Source: Tetracentron sinense
Taxonomy: Eukaryota > Streptophyta > Magnoliopsida > Trochodendrales > Trochodendraceae
DNA length: 64,000 nucleotides
NCBI GenBank assembly: GCA_015143295.1
Contig: CM026567.1
Span: 9,752,416-9,816,415 of the forward strand
Reading direction: 5' to 3'
The stretch's first letter is position 1, and each line of letters begins with the position of its first letter. A program made the translations under genes and the position numbers. The notes below the pieces were generated by a model. The model saw nothing but the letters and a program-made list of their open reading frames with translations. It made no database searches and was not told the origin of the DNA. Below are positions 32,144-45,791 of this stretch, piece by piece.

Positions 32144-35100
32144 TGTCGTGACCCAAAATAACCCCTAGGAGTTAGGGATACATTGACTCGTGACCGCCGT
32201 ATCATACCTCTAGTATAATACATAAGGCACACGTGGAGACCTGTCAGAAAGATGAACAACATAGCGGAAACGAATTACAATGCACAACGGAAATAAATAC
32301 ACTAAACATAGCGGAAGCAAAGCAATACTCCTGTAACTCAGTTCAAGTATGAACCAACAAAAGTATATACATGTGAGAAACCCAAAAGTTTAGTGGACAA
32401 ACCCCACACTCACGTAACAAAATAACATCTTAAACTTCTAAGTCTGCTGATCAACAAAAGTCGAAGTCTCGACACCTATCTATAGGACCATCGTCCTGAT
32501 AATGATCCATGGATGGCTCTAGGTCGAAGTATTCTTCCTCTACCCATGGTTCCGTGCCACATAGATCAAACAGAGCCCGAGCACCTGTCGATGATAACAA
32601 ATATCGGCTGAGCGTGGAATACTCAGCGTATACAAACTAATAACAATAAAGCATTAAGCATAGAGCATACGAATCATGGAGAATGAAATCCGTAAAAACA
32701 TGTAAGGGCATAGAAACCTTGAAATAACATATGAGATGAGATTCGAAACCAAACCCAAAACTGTAATCGTGTGAGTCGTGCGATAATCATAGCCTTGTGA
32801 GTTCTTGTGAGTTCATGGAGTTACTTAGAGTCATTATGATCCGTAGAGACATGGAGATACCATAGAGTAAATAGAGCATATCCTTAGAGATCTTAGAGCG
32901 TTACATTTATGATCCGTAGAGCTTGTGAGACGATCTTAGAGCTTATCATACAGTTCATAGAGTTCCTTGTGAGCATAGTATGATCCGTAGAGCTTGTGAA
33001 ACGATCTTAAAGAAATCATTGAGTTACTTAGAATCGTTCCTTCTTAGTCTTTTTATGAAAAACACAATTTTCGTACTTTGAGAAATCCATGGAAAACATC
33101 GATTCATGCGAGACATGCAAGCATATGAGCATATGAGAGAAATCATCATATTTAAGTATAAAAATCCCTTAGAGGTATTTCATCAAACACTTAGAGTGCA
33201 TCATAATAGTATCTTTCATACTTTCACACCATAATATCCAAGATATACATATATATATAGTGTCGTGCCCCAAAATTACCCCCTAGGAGGTTAGGGATAC
33301 TTTAGGCGTGACTATACGTACCTGCCAAACCATCCTGTCATGAATAAGATAATTACAGTACTAAACAATGATAATCAGAGCGCGGCAGCTCAACATAAAT
33401 GCGGAAGCGTAAACTAACTTTTTCTTTTCTTCTAAGATTTCCAAAATAGTATTCCAAGTTAACATATATACAAAACATGTCTAAGTCTAAGGTGGACAGG
33501 CCCACCTATCAAAATGTCAAACTACATAAAACCCTCTCATACTCTCCCCTCAATAGTAGTCGAGGTACGACCACACGTCAAGGTCTCGGTCCACCTGAGA
33601 CTGCAGTGGGATAGACGGCTCTCTCTCCTCTATATACTCTTCCTCGACCCAAGGCTCCGGGTCGAGGGCTCCCTCGGTACCTGCCGACATGAAAGTACGG
33701 CTGAGCATGGAATACTCAGCGAGTACAAGCTACTAGCTAACCATAACAATAATAAACCCGCAAAGAGTAATACAATACCAATCATCAATTCAAGGCAATA
33801 GTAAAATCATAGAATTAAACAATATTAAACATGGAGCAATATTATCATCTTGATGTACGTGCATGAATGGAAAAACGTCAATAAAACTCATGCTTCAAAA
33901 CCCGTTTCCATGTCTCGGTATACCTTGTGGAAATCATGTATGCGTGCATGCATGAATGTCTTGTCATCATCTTGTAAACCTGCATCTTGTAACTTGTGAG
34001 CCAGAGGCTAGCACCTGAATCTCCCTGGGCTACCAACCTCCTTGATATATGGTTTTCTTGTGAGCCAGAGGCTAGTACCCAAATGTCTCTGGGCTACCAA
34101 CCTCCTTGACAATGATTTTTATTACTTGTTTAGTTTTCTTGTGAGCTAGAGGCTAGTACCCGAATCTCCCTGGGCTACCAACCTCCTTGACAATATGTGT
34201 TTTGGGGTTTTCTTGTGAGGTAGAGGCTAGTACCGGAATCTCCCTGGGCTACCAACCTCCTTGACATGCAATATTTTCTTGTTGGTTATTATATGCACAT
34301 GCTCTTGAAATCTCGGTTCATGCTGACATGCGTGCTCGTGTACGCGCCAATAGTGACAATCATGGGAATGAGGATAACAAAAGAGATATTGCATTTCATT
34401 TAAATTCATAGCATATCATGCAAACATTTAGGTGATCAACATAGCATTTGGTCGAGTCATCATTTACAAGAACAATTACATAAGGCTTACATCCAATTCC
34501 TTTAAGTCATCATTTCCTAGGTTAGGCATTTATCAACACATAACATACGATGTCCATTAATAGTTCATCTTCTTCTTCTTTAATGCATATTTTCCATCCC
34601 TCACATAAGGGTAAGTTTATTATTTGTGAAATGCCCATCCTCCATTTTTCATTTCCCACACCACACATATCACACATCATACATTTGGCATCCCATCGCC
34701 TCAATCCACATTCCATACACATCCATATCCTTTTTCCTTATCTTGTTTATATTTATTGAGGTGAAACAATTCATGGGGAAGGAAAACATAATATAAAGAA
34801 TCACCATTTACAATAGAAAACCTAGGTTATTGCTAGGGAAAGTTAGTAGGGTGTACTAACCTTAGATCAAGGCTTGATCTTGGTAGGAACCTTGATTTGA
34901 GCTCCAACTTGAAAGGAGGAAACCTTTTCTTGAGGGAGACTTGGCTTGGGGAAGAAAACCCTCTTGAAATACCTTGGAGAATGCTGCCCTAGCTTGAGAA
35001 CGAGATCCCCCACGAGCTTGAGCCTTGAACTTGAAGTAATCCAAGTTTGAGGATGATCTAGGGTTGTCAAACCCTTTGATTCCTTCTCCAATGGAAACCC

Positions 35101-36388
35101 TAGGTGCAAATCCCCTTCTCCTCTCTCTCTAACTCTCAAAACCCTCTAAGTATGTTGAATAAGCCCTAAAGGCTCGGGCAAGCCTTATGAAGTAAGGGTT
35201 TAACACCCGAAAGATAAAAATGCCCTTACAAAAATTTCAGCAAAACACGGGGACCGAGCGATCGGTGGTTATGACTGATCGATCAGTTGCCTACCGAGCG
35301 ATCGGTGTTCTAATCGATCGACCGGTCAAAAATCTGCTCTCTGGAAAATTTTCCCATAAAAATTTTTTGACCAGTCGATACCTACCGATCAATCGGTTTT
35401 GGACCGATCGATCGCTGAATGGACCGACCGATCGGTGCTCTGCAGGTCTGGACTGTTTTGACCATATCTTTTGACTCGCTCGTCCGATTTTGACGATTCA
35501 ACTTGCGTTGGATTCCTCTTCCAAAAAGGAACATTTTTTATGTTTCAAAATTTCTAATTTCTCCCTTATTTATTTATTAGGCCATGAGAAAGGCCAATTA
35601 GCTACGAAAGTACTATTCATTAAATATAGAAAAGTCCGAGGTGCTACATATAGCATAGAGTGAGGAGAATCATATATAACAACTAGTAAGTTTGCAAGAT
35701 TGGTAGTAGAGTGTATCTACCTTGGTGAAATCAATGAGTTTGATTCCAAAAAGCTTGAACAAGTAAGAACCTTGAGTTCTTGGTTGAGAATCACCAAAGA
35801 GAGCTTGATCTTCCTTCAAGCTTGAGCACAAGTAGCTCATTTCCTTCTCTCTCTCAAAATCTCCTAAGATAGGGCACAAAGGGTTTCTGAAACCCTAAGG
35901 CACAAACTCAGCCTCTGTATAGGCAAGGGGTGGTGGTTAAAGTCGAAAACACCCTTAATGAAGAAAATCTGCATATGACCGATCGATCGGTGGTATAGAC
36001 CGAGCGATCGGTGGCTTACCGGTCGATCGGTGGTTTCAGTCGAGCGATCGGTTGAAAACACCCTCTCTGAAAAATTTCTCCATACAAAAAAGTTGACCGC
36101 TCGATAGCTACCGAGCGATCGGTAGAAGACCGGTCGATCAGAGGTATCACCGAGCGATCGGTGATCCCCTGTTTTGCTGAGAAACCTTGTTTTCACTACC
36201 TCAGACCTTTCCAATCCCAGTTCCAACACCTTTAATGCTAAAAACACACTCCTTAGGGATATGTAGACCTATTAAAACATGCACGCCAATTATCCAAACT
36301 CGTATATTAATCATAAGACCCCTAAGTGTACAAAACCACACTTGGGCACTATTCACCAATACGTGAGATGAAAATTCGGGGCTCTACA
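32144..36388 (-). mobile_element. Family B solo LTR, interrupted
   Basis: One LTR of about 1.85 kb, split by an A-family solo LTR at 33261-35648. The plus-strand left end is TGTCGTGACCC and the right end GGGGCTCTACA. Target duplication TAGGG lies at 32139-32143 and 36389-36393, with no internal region, so it is a solo LTR. It contains the conserved hairpin (32607-32627), repeats with TGATCCGTAGAGCTTGTGA (32840-33010) and a GATCGATC cluster (35975-36165). No gene. Confidence 0.93.
33261..35648 (-). mobile_element. A-family solo LTR (2388 bp)
   Basis: Plus-strand ends TGTCGTGCCCC and GGTGCTACA, with target duplication TATAG at 33256-33260 and 35649-35653. It carries four minisatellite units (33993-34266), the hairpin 33700-33720, the palindrome near 33490 and a GATC cluster at 35250-35440. 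No internal region, so it arose by LTR-LTR recombination. ORFs inside are incidental. Confidence 0.95.
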
Positions 36389-37051
36389 TAGGGACCAATT
36401 TTTCCTTTCTGCCAATCTATTTTATTGTGGAGTACAAGGATGTGTAGTAAAATGTATTATTCCTTCATCGTTACAATAATTTAAAAAAGCATTAGAGAGA
36501 TATTCACCTCCTCTATCTGACCTTAGTGATTTTACCTTAACCCCTAATTGATTTTCAACTTTAATTTTATATAACTTAAATTAATCCAAGGCTTCATCTT
36601 TTTTCTTTAATAAATATACATATGTATATTTGGAAAAATCATCTATAAATGTTATAAAGTATCTTTTAGCCCTCTAGTTAGCTAGATTTTCATTCATATC
36701 ACATATATTCGAATGAGTTAATTGTAGAAGTCTAGAACTTCTTTCTACCTTTTTAAAAGGTTTCTTAGTTATCTTAGTTTGCACACAAATTTTACACTTA
36801 GAAGTATTATCTATAGAACATCTAGATATTAGTTCTAATTTCATCATTGATTTCATACTTCTAAAATTTACATGACCTAGTCTATCATGTCATAAAGAAA
36901 AATAGTCAACAATATAAACAGAAGAAACATTTTCCTTATCAGTATTGAGTTTGAACATCCTACCGACTACATATCCCTTTCCGACAAATATACAATTCTG
37001 GTAATTATTACTTTGTCAGATTCAAAAGCCATTCTAAAACCATGTTTCTTT
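36389..37051 (-). pseudogene. Copia pre-integrase and integrase N-terminal fragment
   Basis: Minus strand from right to left: start of the pre-integrase domain, HHCC part with CKICVQTK, FITFIDDFSKYTYVYL, then SDRGGEYLSNAFLNYC and AERKN. These are the copia integrase zinc finger and first two catalytic blocks. Stops interrupt it, for example just after NENLAN and one before NRLAERKN. Edges are TAGGG (36389-36393) and the element C target site 37047-37051; the upstream part is at 57140-57754. Confidence 0.92.
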
Positions 37052-39212
37052 TGAAAGTATGCCTCTTTTTAATTTTAGAAAAACAGTTCTTGGGGGGCAT
37101 ACATTGAATCCCAAGATCTGACTAAGATTCTAATTGATTTCATTCAATGAAGGTTAGAATAACAATCACCTTTACGACTTTGAAATTGTTAAGTCAAATC
37201 CACGTTAGAACAATATTCACAAAACTTCACAAGTGTCAAGTCTCCTTCCCAATCCACACGAACCTTCTTTTTCCTTTAAAGCTTTCTCTAATGGAAGCTA
37301 ATGGCCTTTCCAAATTTTCAGCTCTAGGATCTTGAACTAAAGATCCTTTCTGGGTCAATCAAGAATGGTTCTTCTTCTTCTTAATAATCAAACTAGAAAA
37401 CAAGAGAGAAGAGAAGGGGGAGGTTTGACCATACACAATCCAAGGAGAGGAGAGAGGTGGGCGTGAGATTAGAGGAGAGGAGAGAGAGGAGAAAATCTAG
37501 AGAACTATCTCTCTAAAGGGTTGGGCATCCACTCCTTTATATCAAGTTCCCTCTTGGTTGCTTGAATTGTAATCCTATTATAATTTCTTAACCTTATCCT
37601 AATCCAATTAGGATTCCTCAATAGTTTCCTTTCTTGATTATTCTCCTAATCCAATTATGATTAATCTTAAAAGAAACTAACCTTATCAATTAGTAACTAA
37701 TCTTATCCTTATCCAATAAAGAATCTTGAATTAATAACTAACTAATGGAATCCCTAACAATTAGGGAATCTTTAATTAGTAACTAACTAACTAACTAACC
37801 TCATCCAATAAGGTGCTAATTAATTAGAAATTGATAAAATAAGACTTCCTCTTTGAAGTGGGCATCCCACCCTAGGTGGGCCCCACTCCACACGCCCCTT
37901 AAGGTTTCCTAAACCCTAAAGGTCACATTTGATCTTTTATTAAAATCCTGAATGGATCCTACCCATTTGGTTTTTCACATCCAATGTGATTCCACCTTTT
38001 AGAGTTTCACTATACCATATAGTGATTATTTAGAGAAATTAATTAATTTAATTAATAAATAAATTAAACACTTTAAGAAGGTCTTTGTGTGTGGGATCTA
38101 AAGAGATCACCTATTTCCAGTTGTGGGACTAAGTACTCAACCTTTTGGTTAAAGCATTGTTACTATGAAACACCTTTCCTATCACTCTATTAGGATTATA
38201 GAATTTTATCTATATCCCTGGACTTCCACCAATCACAATAATTTCCATTAACACAATGTGATTAACCTCCAGAAAATAGAGAATTACTTATAAGTACTAT
38301 CTCACAATTTATTTACAAATAAATCCTTTTACATTCCGATATCACTTGTAAGCTTCCAGGATTGGAACAATTCCACTGTCTAGTCCCTAACTTATGAATA
38401 AAACCTTTTCTCATGATTACTTTTTCATTGAACTGAACTTTTAAAACACTTTTGAAGAAACATTAGAAAAGTACTGACATATATATATATATATTTATAT
38501 ATACATTTTGATATTGAAAATATCAACTTCGATAAAGACCATTTTACCGAAAAGCACCAGTACTGGATTTAACAGTTCAGTTCAACAAGTATCACCTTGA
38601 TATTATTATCTCCAATTAAGGAGTTGTGGATTCCTTATTGAGTGTTTACACACTTCTCCAAACATTGTGTACATGACCCAACGTACCCGGAGTTAGTCCT
38701 GTGTATTGGACATTGCCGATTGGCACATCAAAGCCATATAGACAGATGTCTGAGAAGATGTTAACCTCTCAAGTCTAAGGACAATTTATCAAATGGATAG
38801 CCCTAATACAATCTGACAGTGTATTCCATAGGGTATCTACTAGTGACCCCATTTAGTATCATGTACTTACTACATTTACTCAGATGTTAGTCAATAGTCA
38901 TTACTCTCTATGAATGAGATTCATCACACTATCTCAGAGAACTACACATGTGCAAGCCATGATGAAGTACGGTGCCCAACCAATAGTCTAGAGGCTTCGA
39001 ACAATATTAGGTTTACAAGGAACTTGAAAATCATATCTTCTCGCAACCTTTGCATGATTTTCCTACAATGTTACCTATGGAACTTTATGTCTCCATCAAA
39101 TAAGACAGTAATTAATATAAATACCCTTTATAGTTGGTTGTGTGAATATGATGTTTGTCTAATAAACATAGAAAAGTCTCTTATTAGCTTTCGAGGGTAT
39201 ATATGTCCAACA
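37052..39212 (-). repeat. 3' LTR of element C (2161 bp)
   Basis: Pairs with 54979-57139 with scattered substitutions and small indels. It contains an AT repeat (38481-38505), GA-rich stretches near 37385-37500 and TTAATTAGTAACTAAC repeats near 37700-37850. The LINE target duplication overlaps its last seven bases. Confidence 0.93.
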
Positions 39213-39224
39213 ATCTCTCACTTG

Positions 39225-39434
39225 TTTTTTTTTTTCAAAAAAAAGCCACTCAGAGGGAGTGGGGGGTTTGGCAGACCCCTACCTGTTTATTAGATAAGAA
39301 AAATAATGGGGGGACATAAAACCTTACCCCTACCAAGACTCAAAAAAAAAAAAAGGTGGGGGGGGGGGGCATAAAACCTTACCCCTAAAAAACCATACAA
39401 AAGAAAGAAAAAACCAAAACCAACACAAAACACC
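39225..39434 (-). other. LINE 3' UTR and poly(A)
   Basis: Contains the A11 tail (as T11), a purine stretch AAAAAAAAAAAAGG followed by a G run (39347-39370), and a direct repeat around CATAAAACCTTACCCCTA (about 39315 and 39370). Confidence 0.8.
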
Positions 39435-40800
39435 TCAACATAATCTTACATTACCAATACCCACTTTATCTAGAAAAATAAGGGCCCTAAGGCGAGTAGG
39501 GCCATCCTGGATAGTCTGGATCAATCTCGAGCTCCCTAACAATATCACAACTATAATTAGCCAAAAAATCAGCAACCTGGTTTGCTTCTCTGAAAATATG
39601 AGTAAAAGACGAGCAGATATGGTTGACTTTTTTAATTTTTTGGTTCCAATACCAAACACTTCAAGGGTGATAGCATTTGTAATTCCATGCTTCTACAAGA
39701 GTTTTAGTGTCAAATTCTACCTCAATCTGAGAATAACCCATGAAAAGACAAAGCAAAATGCCATCCAGTAGAGCTCTAGTTTCTGCAACATAGCTTGTGC
39801 AATGATCATAAAAAGAAAAAAAACAAGCTAACATATCACCATGATGATTACGAATGATACCTCCTCCACTGGCTAACCCAGGATTACCTATAGAAGCTCC
39901 ATCCACGCTTAGCTTTATCGTCCCTTGAAGAGGTCGAATCCATTTAATAATAGAGATAGAATTTCTAGCTTGAGGAGGAGGAGACTCATTGCTGAAAAGA
40001 GAGAAATCCAGTCTTTGATTAGAAGGTAATTTGCCCAACTCCTTAAGCCAAGTTTTGATTTTAGCAATTATAATATCTGGAGGCTTCTGAACATTCTTGA
40101 ATCTTCTCAAGCATCTCTCCTTCCAAATTTCCCATATGATAATCAGAGGGAGCATATTAAAAAGAACATTGTGTTTCCGCTCATAAGTTCTGAACCATCT
40201 CCTAAGAAGGCATTGAATTGAATCACTAGGCTGTAAAACAATGGAACAGATCCTAGCAAAAAAGCTCCAAATATTAGTAGCAATATCAATTCGATGAAGA
40301 AGGTGAGACACCGATTCAATATTTCCCGAATTACAACAGGTGCAACAACTAACAAAAGGAATTCCTGTGGATTGAATCATAGTGTCTGTCGAAATATCAC
40401 CATACATTACCTTCCAACCAAAGATTTGAATTTTTTTTGGGATATTAGAATTCTAAATATTAAGACTCCATTCCTTTCGATCATTAGTAATGCGGATGGA
40501 ATCCCAAGTAGTTTTAACTGAAAACTTACCATTAGGACTGGGATTCCAAATGAAAGTATCATCAGAATCCGAAGTAAAGTAACCTGCAGAGATTATATCT
40601 ATCTTCAATTGATTAGGACTATAGTCATCAACAAGAGAGAAATCCCAATCCCCATTAGAATCAAGCATATCTGAAATAAAAGGAAAATATTGAGGCGGAG
40701 ATAAAGCAAGATCTATAAGAGGAATATCCCCAAACCAACAGTCCAACCAGAAATTCATTTTAGTGCCTTTTCCGATTAATGTAGTAGATTTATAAAGCAC
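39435..40800 (-). pseudogene. LINE ORF2 C-terminal part: zf-RVT and RNase H
   Basis: Minus strand. 40453-40800 encodes FWLDCWFGDIPL, the start of the zinc-binding zf-RVT region. A frame change near 40440 leads to 39661-40407, which has SVSHLLHRIDIATNIW (zf-RVT end) and an RNase H of RVT_3 type: KLSVDGASIGNPGLASGGGI and AETRALLDGI. Another shift near 39660 is followed by FREANQVADFLAN, the last RNase H block. Plant L1 elements often carry such an RNase H at the ORF2 end. Confidence 0.9.
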
Positions 40801-40861
40801 ATCCTTACATAATTGACTAATTTTTTTTCCAGGTGAAAAACTTTGTCCAGAGATTATTCAA

Positions 40862-42496
40862 TCAATAAAGATTCCAAATTTGTTTCATTCTAAGGGCATT
40901 AGAAAAATCATTCATTTTACGAATACCTAATCCCCCTTCCAACTGGGGAAGAGAGCAAATATTCCAATTAATCCAATGACGTTTTCTAACTTCACTAGTA
41001 TTATTCCAAAGAAATTTGGCCATGATCCTATAAATCTGAGAAGTAATTCCTTTGGGCACGTGAATGCCCGCAAGAAGGTAAGTGGGAATAGAAGAAAGGA
41101 CATGTTTAATCAAAATAAGGCAACCACCAGACGAAAGAAATTTAGCTTTCCAACCTTCCACCTTAAAGGAGATCTTATCAGTAAGAGAATTAAAATAGCT
41201 CTTTTTAAGGCGGCCTTTATTAAGAGGGACTCCTAGATAAATAAAGGGGAAATATTTCTTAGGAATACCCACCCAATTAACAATATTGCCCACTCTCATT
41301 CTATTCATCTTTTCAGAACAATAAAACGAGCTCTTAGCTTTATTAATTAGTTGGCCTGAAGATTTCTCATAATTTGTAATTAATTCAAAATTTTTCTGAA
41401 TATTATTTTTCCTACCATTAAAAAAAATGAGAGTATCATCTGCAAAAAAAAGATGAGATACAAGATTTTTGTACCTTCCCAATTTATAATTTGAAGAAAG
41501 ATTCTCAGAGATGGATTTAAGACCCCTACTAAGGACTTCTTCACCAATGATAAAAAAAGCAGGAGATAAAGGGTCACTTTGACGAAGACCACGTGAACTC
41601 CGAAAAAAACCTTGAAGACAATCATTAATAAGAATAGAGAAAGATTGATTAATAAAGCAACCACAAATCAATCTAATGGAATCATATTTAAAGCCTATCT
41701 TTTTAAGGATGGAAAATATTAATTTCCATTCCATTCTATCATAAGCTTTTGACATATCAAGTTTAAAAATAACATTACCTCCCGGAATTTTCCTATCTAT
41801 GTCTTGCACCATCGCTTGCACTATACTAACATTATCTAAAATATTTCTACCTTTGACAAATGCACTTTGCTCATCAGAGATAATATTAGGAAGTAATAAA
41901 CCAATACCATCAGCAAAAATTCGAGATATAATTTTATAAAGAAAGTTACAGAGGCTGATAGGTCTGAAATCCAAAAAAGACATAAGAGAGTTGCATTTAG
42001 GAATTAAAACAATGGCTATAGCATTTATAGCTCTAGGAATTTCAGCAGTTAAGAAAAATTAAGAAATAGCATGAAATAAGTCCTCCTGAATAATATTCCA
42101 ACATGAATGAAAAAAATGTCCCGAAAATCCATCAGGACCAGGAGCACTATCAGTAGACATGCTAAAAACCAATTTTTTGACTTCTTCTAAAGAGGGAATA
42201 AAAGATATAGAATTACTATTTGGCTCATAAATGAGGCAAGGAATATGATGCAAAATATTATTATCAAGAATAGTATTATCAGAAGAGAGCAAATTTGTAA
42301 AAAAATTAACCGCTTCATTTCCTATATCTTTTTGAGTTTCTAGCCAATTACCTTGAGCATCTTTAATTCTAGATATGCAATTACGGCCTCTTCTAGATTT
42401 AGTGATCAAATGAAAGAATTTCGTATTATTATCACCTTCTTTGAGCCATTGGACTCTAGATTTCTGTCTCCAGAAAATTTCTTCATAAAGAAGCAT
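40862..42496 (-). pseudogene. LINE ORF2 reverse transcriptase
   Basis: Minus strand, two frames. 42059-42496 includes SRVQWLKEGDNNTKFFH and SAPGPDGFSGHFF, the RT N-terminal blocks. 40862-41983 includes FRPISLCNFLYKIISRI, DEQSAFVKGRNILDN, FKLDMSKAYDRMEW, GLRQSDPLSPAFFI and the active-site FADD. The usual G in LRQGDPLSP is S here. The two parts are separated by a stop near 42058 and about 75 bp of degenerate sequence. It copies LINE RNA at the nicked target. Confidence 0.93.
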
Positions 42497-42567
42497 AGTT
42501 TGCAGCTCAACTTTGAGGTTAGATAAAGAGTTATTTTTAACATCTTCCCAGGATCTTTGAATATCAT

Positions 42568-44769
42568 TGTAGAGCCCCGGACCTTTTCACAGTTAATTCA
42601 TGACATTTTCGTTGTCATTTTTCCTTTAAAGAGGTATAATTAATAAATAAGGAATAAATTGGAAATTCTGAAATGTCAGAAATGTTCCTTTTCGAAGTAC
42701 GAGCCCAACGCAAGTTGAATCGTCAAAATCGGACGAACGAGTCAAAAGATATGGCCAAAACAGTCTGGACCTGTAGGCAATCGTAGCTCGGAAGGCGCTA
42801 AGGACGTAGCTCGGAAGGCGCTAAGAACGTAGCTCGGAAGGCACTAAGGACGTAGCTCTGATAACGTACTCTGATAACGTATACGTTGTGCATCCGTCGT
42901 GCAGCAGATAACGTATATGTTGTGCATCCGTCGTGCAGCAGACAACGTGTACGTTGTACAGCACAATGGGCACGTTGTACATAAGACAACGGACAACGTA
43001 TTCAGCACTATGCACGACACAACAGACAACGAGCTCAGCACAACGAGTTGACACTATTCACAGCACAACGAGTTGGCACTATTCACAGCACAACGAGTTG
43101 GCACTGTTCACAGCACAACTAGTTGGCACTCGTGTTTTTACAGAAATTCAGTAAGGGTATTATGGTCTTTTGGTCGGTTCACTCTTACCTTAAGAGTTTA
43201 ACCCGAACCTTTAGGGCTCATTCTTAACACTTAGAAAGACTGGAGAGTTAGAGAAAGGGGAGAAGGCGATCCTAAACCTAGGGTTTCCATTTTGGAGAGA
43301 AATCAAAGGGTTTTGAAACCCTAGATCAACCTCAAGCCCGTTTTCTTCAAGATTTCGGTTCAAGCATTCGTGAAGCTCGCGATCCAAGCTAGGGCAGCAC
43401 CTCACGGTCGTTTTTGGAAAGGGGTTTCTTCCTCATTTCTTCAAGGTCGGTACTTCTTGCTACCCTCCTAGTTATAGATCCTCTTTTCCCTTCATTTCTC
43501 TTTATTTTCTTTCACTTACACGTGCTATGAGATGGATGGTTGTGAATGGTGAATGGAGATGGAATGGGCGACTGGATGCCAATGGTTGTGTGTGATGAAC
43601 AAATGGGGAAGGGCATTGTTCCAAATAATGAACTTACATGTATGATTTGAGTAAAACCCACCTAGAAAAGCATGTTGTAGGGTAAATCCATAATGAACAC
43701 ACCATGTTTGATGAAATGCCAAAGTGAATAAAGTGAGTTGTAAATTCGGAAATGCATGCCCAATAAATTATGAATATTGCTAGGGACCATGATAGTGTGT
43801 TTCTTACTTTCCCTAACTGATTTGAATATTACATTGCTAAATCATTGATGTTATGTGTGTTGTGAAATTACCCAAATGTCATATTTAAATTTAAATGCAA
43901 GTATGTACACGGTTCCCACGAGCACGGCATGCATGACATGATTTATCGAGGTTTTCAAGAACATGATTAGAGGTGGGACATATCCTACGATATATTTTAC
44001 CTCACTTTTCACAAGAAAACAAGAACCAACATTCCACGAGGGGTCTCCCCTCTCTCACAAGTGCATATCATGAAGAAGGGCCTCCCTTCCCTCGCAAGTA
44101 CATACATATCATGAAGAAGGGTCTCCCTTCCCTCGCAAGTGCATTGCATAAAGAAGGGTCTCCCTTCCCTCTCAAGTGCATCTCACAAGGATATCTCACA
44201 AGTGTATCTCACAAGTTACATGATCACAAGCAAGCACGCATGACATGCATGACATGACACGACATACAAGAATCAAGCAAGATAGACAAGACAAGCCTTC
44301 AAGTACGAAAAGATATTTTAAGTCAAGTCAAGTGCACGATGTTTTCAAGAGGATTTATCGGCTTTCTACGAAATATAAGCATGATTATGAATTGCTTTAC
44401 TTCCTTGTATGACATAAATTGTTTCTGTCTAACATATATGAATTGCTCCTGCTTGATGTATGCTATCCGTATGCTATGACTATTGGTTAGTATTTGGTAC
44501 CCGCTGAGTATTCCATGCTCAGCCGTACTTCTTATGTCGGCAGGTTTTGAGGGAGCTGCTGCCCCATTTGATGTTTGTGCTCCTGGTCCATGGGTGGAGG
44601 AGCAGTACGTCGAGGAGCCTTTGGAGGAACCTCCCGTAGAGGGTTATCAGTAGGTGGTGATTAGATTCTGAGTGGATTAGCTGTGGGTTTTGCAGGTTAG
44701 TTGTCAAGCAAGTCATGATTGTCGTCCAAAGTTCACTCCAACTCCTAGGGTGGGTTTTGGGTCGCGACA
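42568..44769 (+). mobile_element. A-related solo LTR inside LINE (2202 bp)
   Basis: Starts TGTAGAGCCCCGG and ends GGTCGCGACA, with target duplication ATCAT at 42563-42567 and 44770-44774. It shares the CCAACGCAAGTTGAATCGTC block and the hairpin 44503-44523 with the A family but forms a diverged subfamily. It has ACGT-rich palindromes (42860-43020), GCACAACGAGTTGGCAC repeats (43040-43130) and its own minisatellite (44030-44180). No gene. Confidence 0.94.
44030..44190 (+). repeat. About 40-bp repeats with GAAGGG/CCCTTC hairpins
   Basis: Four units. The first has GAGGGG-tct-CCCCTC (44038-44052); the next three have GAAGGG and CCCTTC around a short CCT or TCT centre, followed by CCCTCKCAAGTGCAT-like sequence. 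The arm change between units is complementary on both sides. Confidence 0.8.
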
Positions 44770-44774
44770 ATCAT

Positions 44775-45791
44775 CTTCCAATTCAGCAATTTGGCTCTCA
44801 AGAGAGTTTATTTTATGAAAAATGTTACCAAAGACATCTCTATTCTAAGTTTTTAATGAATTTTTAAGCCTTTTAAGTTTAAGGAAAAAAGATATGAGGG
44901 GATTGGCTAAGATTGGAGGCCCTCAAGATTCCGAAACAAGTTTGGAAAAATCCAGGTGATTAATCCACATTTTCTTAAATTTAAAAGTGAGGGCTTTCAA
45001 GTTAGATTATTACCAAACTCTAATAAAATTGGAGCATGATCTGAAGCAATTCTAGAAAGATGTTCAACCGAAGAAAAATTGAAATTATTAGTCCAGACAG
45101 GGTTAAACAAAATGCGATCTAAATAAGCATAAATACAATGCATACTTACCTGGTTGTTGCACCAAGTAAACCTATTACCAGAGAAGCCCATATCCATCAG
45201 ACCCAAAGCATTAATCATATTATTAAAATCTTCCATAGAGTCCATGTTAACATCTATGCCACCTAGCTTTTAATCAGAAGCTGAGATAGCATTGAAGTCA
45301 TCACCTATAAAATAAGGACCTAAAAAAGTGGAAAAGGCAGCACAAAGATCTTCCCAAAGCGACAACCAATCCCTTCTAGTGCATTTAACATAAATGAAAG
45401 CACATCTAACAGAATTAAATTCTATAGAAGAAACATAAACTACAAGCATTTGGTCAGAGGTTGAAACATATTGAACTTGAAGATGTTTCTTCTAAAAAAG
45501 CCAAATTTTAGCATGAGAAAATTGGGCATCTAAATGATGATCCATATTAATAAAGGAACAAACTTCTTGAAGAATATCCTTATTCTTTTTTGGTTCAATA
45601 ATGGCCGATAAATCAATATGATTTGAAGAAACCAACTGTTTTAGACGAGCTTTAGAAGCAAGATTGCCTATACCACGAATATTCCAAATAAGAAATTTAT
45701 TCCTTACCAACAATATTTGAGTTGGTAACCAAAGAAACGATTGATGATCTAGAGTGAGTAATCCTACCAGTTGTAAACATAGGATTAGCAT
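44775..45791 (-). pseudogene. LINE ORF2 endonuclease domain (APE type)
   Basis: Minus strand. 45492-45791 carries FLIWNIRGIGNLASKARLKQ and IIEPK, the first endonuclease blocks. After a stop near 45492 come GDDFNAI (near 45310), another in-frame stop near 45270, then MDMGFSGNRFTWCNNQ, YAYLDRILFN and the catalytic SDHAPIL (about 45030). This enzyme nicks the target DNA. Several stops make it non-functional. 44775-44996 is the degenerate linker to RT, cut by the solo LTR. Confidence 0.9.

Noticed and set aside
38480-38510. AT microsatellite as a regulatory site
   Set aside because: Simple repeat, also near 53268 and 56412, with no further evidence.
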